From positions 1 to 6,517 of the forward strand of contig MVRB01000138.1 of NCBI GenBank assembly GCA_002067635.1: a stretch of 6,517 nucleotides of DNA, written 5' to 3'. Origin of the DNA: Methanomassiliicoccales archaeon PtaU1.Bin030. GTDB taxonomy: Archaea; Thermoplasmatota; Thermoplasmata; Methanomassiliicoccales; Methanomassiliicoccaceae. Shown one piece after another: positions 1 to 4,976 of this stretch; position 1 is the stretch's first letter; each line of letters opens with the position of its first letter. Below the pieces are notes generated by a model. The model was not told the origin of the DNA, searched no databases, and saw only the letters and a list, made by a program, of their open reading frames with translations. The position numbers and the translations under genes were made by a program.

Positions 1-551
1 GTGGCGATGAAGAAGGCTGCCGCGGCCAGGAGCAGGGTGGGGGCCACCAGGTCCCAGCCTCCGGTGGCTATGCCGTCCGCGATGTCGCCCAGGGAGGTCG
101 TCCCCGCGACCAGGGCCATGGCGAAGATGGACAGCAGCATGGTGGGCTCCACGATGGAGGATATGTACATCTCCCTGCTGGACCCCATGCCCCCGAACGC
201 AGAACCGGTGTCCAGGGCCGCCAGCGCCATGAAGAACCGCATCATGGACAGGAGGTAGATGAGCACTATGAGGTCTCCCACGAACCCGAACGCCCGTGCG
301 TAGACGACCGGTACGAGGAGCGCCGCCACCAGGATCGCCGACATGCAGACATAGGGGGTGAGGGTGAAGACCCAGGAGGCGTCCTTCGATACCACCGAGC
401 CCTTGGAGAACAGCTTCCATAGGTCCCGGTAGGGCTGAACAACGCTGGGGCCGGTCCTGCTCTGCAGGTAGGCCTTCACCTTGCGGATTATGCCGGTGAT
501 GAGGGGCGCGATCGTCACCAGCAGGATGGTCTGCAGGACCTCGACGATCAT
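1..551 (-). CDS. hyfC: HyfC-like (NuoH/HycD family) membrane subunit of a group 4 hydrogenase-type complex, 3' part missing
   Basis: Integral membrane subunit that links the soluble hydrogenase-like module to the ion-pumping antiporter subunits; homologous to complex I NuoH and FHL HycD. The gene starts with ATG at 551-549 and 183 codons are visible; the family is usually about 300 residues, so roughly the last 40% lies beyond the left edge. Seen in the sequence: a first hydrophobic helix (about residues 5-22), the QSRTGP motif (30-35) followed by a PYRDLWKLFSKG segment (40-51) that matches the NuoH/HyfC cytosolic loop, further helices near 66-84 and 92-113, and the hallmark FGGMGSSREM (119-128) with conserved Glu127. 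The start overlaps the hyfB stop as ATGA (548-551), implying translational coupling, and a GGTGGTG Shine-Dalgarno-like stretch (557-563) lies 5 bases upstream. The family call is firm. Whether the complex is a true hydrogenase or a hydrogenase-related (Ehr-type) complex cannot be told without the large subunit. Confidence 0.92.
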   Translation of the reverse strand, partial: MIVEVLQTILLVTIAPLITGIIRKVKAYLQSRTGPSVVQPYRDLWKLFSKGSVVSKDASWVFTLTPYVCMSAILVAALLVPVVYARAFGFVGDLIVLIYLLSMMRFFMALAALDTGSAFGGMGSSREMYISSIVEPTMLLSIFAMALVAGTTSLGDIADGIATGGWDLVAPTLLLAAAAFFIA

Positions 552-2614
552 CGGAACACCACCAGCAGTACCAGGAGAACGACGAAGATGTAGGCCAGGT
601 AGGCCTGGATACTGCCCCTCTGGATGAACCCCAGGCGTCTGGCCAGCGCCACCACCGCGCTCACCATGGGAGCGTAGAGGTACCGCTCGAACACTGGCTC
701 TATGCTGCGCGAGAAGGATATTCGCCTCTTGATCAGAGAGGAGGTGGTGTACTCCGTCCTCACCTCGATATGCGGCCGGTACACGGACTTGAAGATGCGG
801 TTGATCGGCTCAGAGAAGCCAGAGGCGCTGTACTCGGTGCGCGGCGTGAGGGGCGTGCCGCAGTCCCAGGTGTCCCCTGTTGCGACCTTACGCTTTCCGC
901 CCATGTAGCGGGATATCACAAGGGATGCAGGTATCGCGAACATCAGCAGCACGCCGATGGCCAGGGGGCTCATGCTGGAGAACTCCCCCGCCGGCGGGCT
1001 GAGGATGAGACCGTTGACGAGCTTCCCCGCGATGCTCACATCAAGCAGGGAGGAGGTCACGCCGTCTATCTCCGGTACGATGAGCACTGAGAGCACGCCG
1101 GTGAGCACGCACAGCCCGGCGGCGATCCCCATCCCCGCGAGCATGCTCCGGGGGACCTCCTGGGCCTCCGCAGCGTGCTTGCTCCTCGGCCTCGCCAGGA
1201 AGGTGGCCCCGAAGATGCGGACGAAGCAGGCGGCGGCCAGGGCCCCGGTCAGGGCCAGGACGGCCACGGCCACGGGCAGCAGGAGATTGACCATGGGGTC
1301 GGTTATGTTCTGCGTAAGCAGCAGGGACTGGAACATCAGCCATTCCCCGACGAAGCCGTTGAAGGGGGGGATGGCGGAGATGGACAGCACACCGATGAAG
1401 AACAGCGCTCCGGTCCACCTCATCCTCTTGGCCAGGCCCCCCAGCTCCTCCAGGTTCTTGGTGTGCGTGGCGTGTAGCACCGCCCCCGCCCCCATGAACA
1501 GGAGGCCCTTGAAGAGGGAGTGGGACAGGGTGTGGAACAGGGCAGCTATCAGGGCAAGAGCCGCCAGGTCGCCCAGATGGGCGTTGGCCACGGGGTCGGC
1601 CAGATGGTAGGACTCGAATACCATGGCCGCCCCCAGGGCGATGAAGATGAGACCAACGTTCTCCACCGTGGAGTATGCCAGGGCACGCTTCAGGTCCTCC
1701 TCCATCAGGGCGTACAGCACGCCCACCAGCGCCGATATGCAGGCGATCAGCAGCACCAGGAGGCCCCACCACGTGTCCCAGGTTCCGAGGAAGTCGAAGT
1801 AGCACCGGATTATCATGTAGACGGCGGTCTTCACCATGATGCCGGACATCATGGCCGAGATGTTGGAAGGAGCCGCGGGATGGGCCTGGGGCAGCCACAC
1901 ATGCAGCGGCACCAGGCCGGCCTTGGTCCCGAAGCCGAAGAGCAGGAGGACAAAGGCAGCGTTCCTTGCCAGCTCTGGCATCGCACCCAGAGCTCCAAGC
2001 TCCCGGAACGCCGCGAAGTCGAAGGAATGGTCGCCGGGAGTGCTCATCCACATGATGATGAACGCCACGGTGATGAGGGCGGTGCCCAGGTGGGTCATGA
2101 CGACATACAGCAGACCCGAGGACACGCTTTCCCGTTTCCTGTTCTCGTACATGACCAGGAGGTACGAGGACACCGACATGGTCTCCCACATGATCAGGAA
2201 GAGGATGGCGTTGTCCGCTGATATCACCAGGACCAGGCTCAGCAGGAAGGTGTTGAACAGCAGCCCCATGGTACCCAGGCTGTACCTGCCCTCGTACTCC
2301 TTTGTATAGCCTAGGGAGTAGATGGAAACGCATGCGCCCAGGATAGATATGGCCAGCAGGAAGAAGGCAGACAGCTGATCGATGACGAAGGAGAACGTTC
2401 CGAAGCCGGCGACGGCCGTGGGGAGGGTGAGGACGATGCTCCCGCTCCCCAGGAGCACCTCCAGGGCCATGACCAGTCCCAACATGGATGATATGGTGGA
2501 GGTGGTAAAAGACACCACCCGGCATGCCCTTGACCATCTTCCCGTCGATAGCGATGCCAACGCTCCCGAGAGCGATATGAGGATGAACAAACCGAAAAGC
2601 TCTTGACCGTTCAT
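548..2614 (-). CDS. hyfB: HyfB-like antiporter-type membrane subunit (complex I ND5/ND2-like) of a group 4 hydrogenase-type complex
   Basis: Multi-helix membrane protein of 688 residues, similar in length to E. coli HyfB, expected to move H+ or Na+ across the membrane when coupled to electron transfer. Seen: an almost continuous series of hydrophobic helices and the conserved charged residues of antiporter-like subunits, namely Glu144 in MWETMS, Lys231 in GTKAGLVPLHVWLPQAHPAA, Lys262 in IMVKTAVY, His361/His365/Lys369 in HTLSHSLFKGLLF, and Glu424 in GFVGEW. The C-terminal part has the HyfB/HycC-type WDCG...EYSASGFSEPI block (583-604), a soluble stretch, and a last helix (671-687). I chose ATG 2614 because the protein becomes hydrophobic right after it; a GTG at 2698 would add 28 polar residues atypical of the family. 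No clear Shine-Dalgarno precedes 2614, but a small ORF ends exactly on it. It is followed by hyfC with a 4-base overlap. A Mrp/NuoL subunit is less likely given the C-terminal HyfB features and the HyfC neighbour. Confidence 0.93.
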   Translation of the reverse strand: MNGQELFGLFILISLSGALASLSTGRWSRACRVVSFTTSTISSMLGLVMALEVLLGSGSIVLTLPTAVAGFGTFSFVIDQLSAFFLLAISILGACVSIYSLGYTKEYEGRYSLGTMGLLFNTFLLSLVLVISADNAILFLIMWETMSVSSYLLVMYENRKRESVSSGLLYVVMTHLGTALITVAFIIMWMSTPGDHSFDFAAFRELGALGAMPELARNAAFVLLLFGFGTKAGLVPLHVWLPQAHPAAPSNISAMMSGIMVKTAVYMIIRCYFDFLGTWDTWWGLLVLLIACISALVGVLYALMEEDLKRALAYSTVENVGLIFIALGAAMVFESYHLADPVANAHLGDLAALALIAALFHTLSHSLFKGLLFMGAGAVLHATHTKNLEELGGLAKRMRWTGALFFIGVLSISAIPPFNGFVGEWLMFQSLLLTQNITDPMVNLLLPVAVAVLALTGALAAACFVRIFGATFLARPRSKHAAEAQEVPRSMLAGMGIAAGLCVLTGVLSVLIVPEIDGVTSSLLDVSIAGKLVNGLILSPPAGEFSSMSPLAIGVLLMFAIPASLVISRYMGGKRKVATGDTWDCGTPLTPRTEYSASGFSEPINRIFKSVYRPHIEVRTEYTTSSLIKRRISFSRSIEPVFERYLYAPMVSAVVALARRLGFIQRGSIQAYLAYIFVVLLVLLVVFR

Positions 2615-2709
2615 CAATGGACCAGCTTGAGGGGCGGCGTGCCTCTTCGATTTCCAAACTTGATCTTTCTGGCCATGCCCTCGCTGCGGGCAAACCACTG
2701 GTCATTCAT
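2614..2709 (-). CDS. possible 31-codon leader ORF coupled to hyfB
   Basis: Hypothetical short ORF on the hyfB leader. It starts at ATG 2709, has GAGG eight bases upstream (2718-2721 region) and ends in TGA whose last base-pair step is shared with the hyfB start (TGATG, 2612-2616). The product would be MNDQWFARSEGMARKIKFGN followed by 11 more residues: basic, soluble, with no domain I recognise. About 70% of its third codon positions are G or C, compatible with coding but weak evidence at this length. The open frame extends upstream to 2832, but that longer version would begin above the likely promoter. The argument for it is positional: hyfB lacks its own ribosome binding site while this ORF has one and would deliver ribosomes to the hyfB start. 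It may equally be a chance open frame. Confidence 0.28.
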   Translation of the reverse strand: MNDQWFARSEGMARKIKFGNRRGTPPLKLVH

Positions 2710-2810
2710 AAACATTTCCTCGTCAGATACCGTTGCCTGCAGGTAGCAGGGACCTCTGGAGCTGCCCTGAGGGGCAATTTCACCAACATGAAGAGAAAAA
2801 ATGTAAGATG

Positions 2811-2818
2811 TTTTTATA
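2811..2818. promoter_or_regulatory. TATA-like box in the divergent hyfB / ferritin-like intergenic region
   Basis: TTTTTATA on the plus strand, TATAAAAA on the minus strand. Plus-strand transcription would begin about 25-27 bases downstream, near 2842, almost at the start of the ferritin-like gene, so that transcript would be leaderless or nearly so. Minus-strand transcription would begin near 2788, giving hyfB a leader of about 175 bases. A second, weaker minus-strand candidate is TTTATGAA around 2704-2711, which would give a leader of about 70 bases. The rest of the gap holds only an 8-base palindrome CCTGCAGG (2736-2743) and a GCCC-TGAG-GGGC hairpin (2763-2774), neither of which I can assign. 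Confidence 0.45.
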
Positions 2819-2852
2819 GCGATGGCATCCAATCTATCACCGAGTGAGGGAT

Positions 2853-3398
2853 ATGCGTTCTGAGAGGAGCGATTGGAAGACGGAGGAGCAGGTACTCAAG
2901 AAACAGCTGGGCCTGCTGGCGGCAGCGATCAGGGTGGAGAGCTACGGGAGAGACTTCTACCTGAGGATGAGCGAGTGCGTCATGGACAAGGAGGGGAAGC
3001 TGATACTCCGAAGCCTGGCCAAGGATGAGAAGGACCACCGAACATGGCTCATCAGGCAGATCGACAGGATCTTTCCCGGTAAGGACGTGGATACCATAGT
3101 GCCGGACCCAGAGTACGCTGACATCGTTCCCCAGCGTCCCTTCCCCGATGTCCCACCGGGGGCGTGCTTCTCCTCTCAGGACGAGATCAAGGCAGTGGAG
3201 ACGGGTATCGAGGTGGAGAAGGCCTCCGTGCGCATGTACAGCGAGGTCGCATCCCTGACCCGGGACCCGGAGCTGAAGGCGTTGATGCAGCGCCTCGTCG
3301 AGTGGGAGAGAGGGCATCAGAAGACCCTCGAGGATAACCTGGAGTACCTGAAGAGGGGGGGAAGCTGGTACGGCTACAATCCCATCCTGGAAGGCTGA
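2853..3398 (+). CDS. rubrerythrin/ferritin-like di-iron protein (no rubredoxin domain)
   Basis: Predicted cytosolic four-helix-bundle protein of 181 residues of the ferritin-like superfamily (rubrerythrin-type, COG1633-like). Such proteins use a non-haem di-iron centre, often for peroxide or oxygen removal or iron handling. The ligand pattern is complete: Glu29 in helix 1 (RVESYGRDFY), Glu59-x-x-His62 in helix 2 (EKDH), Glu122 in helix 3 (EVEKASVRMY), and Glu152-x-x-His155 in helix 4 (ERGH). Helices 1/2 and 3/4 are clear repeats of the same E...(F/M)Y...ExxH scheme, joined by a Pro-rich linker (about 75-105). No CxxC rubredoxin knuckle is present, so it needs an external electron donor if it acts as a peroxidase. 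ATG 2853 is preceded by GTGAGG (2844-2849); an in-frame GTG at 2844 is the alternative start and would suit a leaderless transcript. It is divergent from hyfB. The substrate is unknown; a role in oxidative defence of neighbouring iron-sulfur enzymes is inference. Confidence 0.85.
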   Translation: MRSERSDWKTEEQVLKKQLGLLAAAIRVESYGRDFYLRMSECVMDKEGKLILRSLAKDEKDHRTWLIRQIDRIFPGKDVDTIVPDPEYADIVPQRPFPDVPPGACFSSQDEIKAVETGIEVEKASVRMYSEVASLTRDPELKALMQRLVEWERGHQKTLEDNLEYLKRGGSWYGYNPILEG

Positions 3399-3416
3399 TA
3401 TGTTCCCCCATTGATG

Positions 3417-3452
3417 CCCGGAGGGGGCCCCGGGGATATCTGGATATCCTCC
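3417..3452 (+). terminator. GC-rich overlapping hairpins after the ferritin-like gene, possible transcription end
   Basis: About 20 bases after the stop codon lie two mutually exclusive inverted repeats: CCCGG (3417-3421) with CCGGG (3430-3434), and a longer arm at 3432-3440 pairing with 3443-3451 (GGATATC/GATATCC core, one G-U pair; the tip would open to form a loop). No strong T-run follows directly; the nearest T-rich bases are at 3479-3495. Archaeal termination usually relies on T-runs, so the terminator label is tentative. Confidence 0.25.
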
Positions 3453-3478
3453 TGTGTGCATTCCTGTTCCGTCGATAG

Positions 3479-3485
3479 TTTAAAG
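3479..3485 (+). promoter_or_regulatory. candidate TATA box for the HdrD-like gene
   Basis: TTTAAAG in an AT-rich dip of an otherwise GC-rich region. Transcription would begin near 3507-3510, giving a leader of about 50 bases that includes the Shine-Dalgarno at 3549-3554. A second weak candidate, TATTAA (3518-3523), would put the start near 3545. The distance from the previous gene (162 bases) supports an independent promoter, but the box itself is not strong. Confidence 0.3.
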
Positions 3486-3548
3486 AAGTTTTCTTCCATA
3501 CTGTGGTTCCGTATCGCTATTAACAGGAGATAACAGGCTCTAATTCTT

Positions 3549-3554
3549 AGAGGA
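3549..3554 (+). promoter_or_regulatory. ribosome binding site of the HdrD-like gene
   Basis: AGAGGA, six bases before ATG 3561. It fixes this ATG as the start rather than the in-frame ATG at 3570 (Met4). It is the clearest Shine-Dalgarno in the window: the helicase and hyfB starts have none at normal distance. Confidence 0.6.
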
Positions 3555-3560
3555 ATACCC

Positions 3561-4847
3561 ATGGTAAAGATGCCGGATATCAATAGGGAACTTCTTGCTT
3601 GTCTGCAATGCGGTTATTGCGTGCGAGTCTGCCCCACTTACGAGCAGACCCCATGGGAGTCTGTTACTCCCCGGGGCAAGGTATTCTACCTGACACAATT
3701 GATGAAGCGCTCCCCGATGGACACTCTGCTGGGACGCAAGGTGAAGGTCGACCAGGAGTTCGTGGACGCTCTGTTCAGCTGCACCGGCTGCGCCCAGTGC
3801 GAGACCGTATGCCACGTCAATATCGAGTTCGCGGAATTCTGGGAGAAGGTAAGGGAGTGGGTGGTCAGCCAGGGTAAGGGGCCCCTGCCTGCGCATTCCA
3901 AGCTCGCCCAGAGCATCAAGGACTTCAGCAATCCCTACAACGAGCCGAGGGAGAAGCGCGGTGACTGGTGGCCGTCGGAGATCCCGCGCGCCGAACATCC
4001 CGACATCATCTTCTATGCAGGCTGCACCGGGTCCTACAGGATGCAGAGGATCGCCAAGGCCGGGGCCACCGTTCTGCACCGTGCCGGAGTTAAGCTGGAC
4101 ATTCTGGGAGGAGAGGAGTACTGCTGCACCTCCCCCATGCTTAGGACCGGGCAGACCGGCCTCACCACCGAGTTCGCGCAGCACAACATCCGGGCCGTCG
4201 AGAAGAGGGGGGCCAAGGCAATGGTCACCACCTGCGCTGGCTGCTACAAGACCACCTCCACCGACTACGGTAAGTACTTCTCCAACCCCACCTTCCCGGT
4301 GTACCACTTCTCGCAGTTCGTGAACAAGCTGATCAAGGAAAAGAAGCTCAAGTTCACCAAGGAGGTCAAGGCCAAGATCACCTACCACGACCCCTGCCAC
4401 CTCGGCAGGCATGGAGGAGTGTTCGAGGAACCCCGTGAGGTGCTCAAGAAGATACCCGGCGTGGAGCTGGTGGAGATGCCGCGCAACCGCATGGGATCGC
4501 GCTGCTGCGGCGCTGGGGGCGGCTACAAGAGCGGGTTCAACCAGCTCGCCGTCAACATCGCTGCGGAGAGGGTGAAGGAGGCCGTAGCCACCGGTGCGGA
4601 TATCCTGGTAACGACATGTCCCTTCTGCGTCCTCAACCTTCAGGCAGGGGCCAAGCAGATAGGAGCCAGCATCAAGGTGCTGGACATATCCGAGCTGCTA
4701 CTGGAGGCCACAGACCCCAGCGCCGCTCCGGCCGCTGCCGAGAGCGCCAAGGCAGAGGGCAAGGTCGCTGCCCGGCCGGCGAAGGCCGAGGGCGCTGCCA
4801 AGCCCGTCGCGGCCGAGAAGGCCAAGGCCTCCGCCCAGAAGGCATAA
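3561..4847 (+). CDS. hdrD: HdrD-like iron-sulfur protein (heterodisulfide reductase subunit D / GlpC-GlcF family) with Ala/Lys-rich tail
   Basis: Cytosolic electron-transfer or disulfide-reducing subunit of 428 residues, close to methanogen HdrD in length and layout. Two 4Fe-4S motifs come first: C14-x2-C17-x2-C20-x3-C24-P and C74-x2-C77-x2-C80-x3-C84. Two complete CCG motifs follow: C155-x32-C188C189-x35-C225-x2-C228 and C279-x35-C315C316-x36-C353-x2-C356. In HdrB/HdrD this cysteine pattern carries the noncubane 4Fe-4S clusters that split the CoM-S-S-CoB disulfide. The last 42 or so residues (about 387-428) are almost only Ala, Lys, Glu, Pro and Ser and look like an added flexible tail. No hdrE cytochrome b and no glcD-type FAD gene is adjacent, so the partner is unknown. 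In Methanomassiliicoccales a lone HdrD has been proposed to pair with a membrane Fpo-like complex, which would fit, but glycolate/lactate oxidase-type or other GlpC-like functions remain possible. Family call sure, substrate not. Confidence 0.9.
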   Translation: MVKMPDINRELLACLQCGYCVRVCPTYEQTPWESVTPRGKVFYLTQLMKRSPMDTLLGRKVKVDQEFVDALFSCTGCAQCETVCHVNIEFAEFWEKVREWVVSQGKGPLPAHSKLAQSIKDFSNPYNEPREKRGDWWPSEIPRAEHPDIIFYAGCTGSYRMQRIAKAGATVLHRAGVKLDILGGEEYCCTSPMLRTGQTGLTTEFAQHNIRAVEKRGAKAMVTTCAGCYKTTSTDYGKYFSNPTFPVYHFSQFVNKLIKEKKLKFTKEVKAKITYHDPCHLGRHGGVFEEPREVLKKIPGVELVEMPRNRMGSRCCGAGGGYKSGFNQLAVNIAAERVKEAVATGADILVTTCPFCVLNLQAGAKQIGASIKVLDISELLLEATDPSAAPAAAESAKAEGKVAARPAKAEGAAKPVAAEKAKASAQKA

Positions 4848-4861
4848 ACTCCTTCCAGAGG

Positions 4862-4884
4862 TTCCTTTTTCTTTACCATTTTTA
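4862..4884 (+). terminator. T-run termination region after the HdrD-like gene
   Basis: Starting 15 bases after the stop codon, three pyrimidine runs follow each other: T5 at 4866-4870, T3 at 4872-4874 and T5 at 4879-4883, with no stable hairpin in front. This is the usual form of an intrinsic archaeal terminator. The last run is also part of the candidate TATA box for the next gene, so the two elements overlap. Confidence 0.45.
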
Positions 4885-4888
4885 ATAT
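4879..4888 (+). promoter_or_regulatory. candidate TATA box for the helicase gene
   Basis: TTTTTAATAT is the best match to an archaeal TATA box in this gap. Transcription would begin near 4910, giving a leader of about 65 bases that contains the whole hairpin at 4928-4974. An alternative box, AAATAT at 4943-4948, would start transcription about 4973 and make the message leaderless, with the hairpin sequence then being only promoter DNA. The 8-base palindrome GTTCGAAC (4918-4925) lies just after the first predicted start, where a repressor could bind. Confidence 0.45.
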
Positions 4889-4927
4889 GAGCGTCCCACT
4901 TAGAGGTGGCTACCGCCGTTCGAACAA

Positions 4928-4974
4928 CCAGGCGATAGGTTGAAATATCAAAGTGCCCTCGATTTGTCGCCTGG
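4928..4974 (+). promoter_or_regulatory. long potential RNA hairpin directly before the helicase start codon
   Basis: The arms 4928-4943 and 4959-4974 can pair over 16 consecutive positions: 12 Watson-Crick and 4 G-U pairs (4936/4966, 4938/4964, 4939/4963, 4941/4961), with a 15-base loop (4944-4958). The outer eight pairs, CCAGGCGA with TCGCCTGG, are perfect. The stem ends two bases before ATG 4977, so in RNA it would hide the start region. The G-U pairs occur only in the plus-strand RNA, which favours an RNA element over a DNA operator. I recognise no known riboswitch or leader family. Confidence 0.5.
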
Positions 4975-4976
4975 CC

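Noticed and set aside
1520..2221. 233-residue plus-strand open frame inside hyfB
   Set aside because: Gln-, Gly- and His-rich translation typical of the opposite strand of a membrane-protein gene; hyfB is secure here.
2614..2698. GTG at 2698 as the hyfB start, adding 28 residues
   Set aside because: The extra residues are polar and charged, unlike the membrane-embedded N-terminus of the family; ATG 2614 starts directly before the first helix.
1041..2705. 554-residue open frame on the minus strand overlapping hyfB
   Set aside because: It is another frame of hyfB, rich in Arg, Gly, Pro and His as GC-rich shadows are, with no membrane pattern or motif; the hyfB frame has clear family residues.
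2736..2743. CCTGCAGG palindrome as an operator
   Set aside because: Isolated 8-base palindrome with no repeat partner and no special position relative to the promoters.
2814..3461. 215-residue open frame antisense to the ferritin-like gene
   Set aside because: It covers the whole di-iron gene in antisense, its translation shows no domain, and it would run into the divergent promoter region.
3540..4412. 290-residue open frame antisense to the HdrD-like gene
   Set aside because: It lies opposite a gene with all its cysteine motifs intact; the composition (Leu, Gly, Val, Glu) reflects the complementary codons, and no motif or ribosome binding site supports it.
4918..4925. GTTCGAAC as a tRNA T-loop
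   Set aside because: No acceptor stem, D-arm or anticodon arm could be built around it within the 129-base gap.
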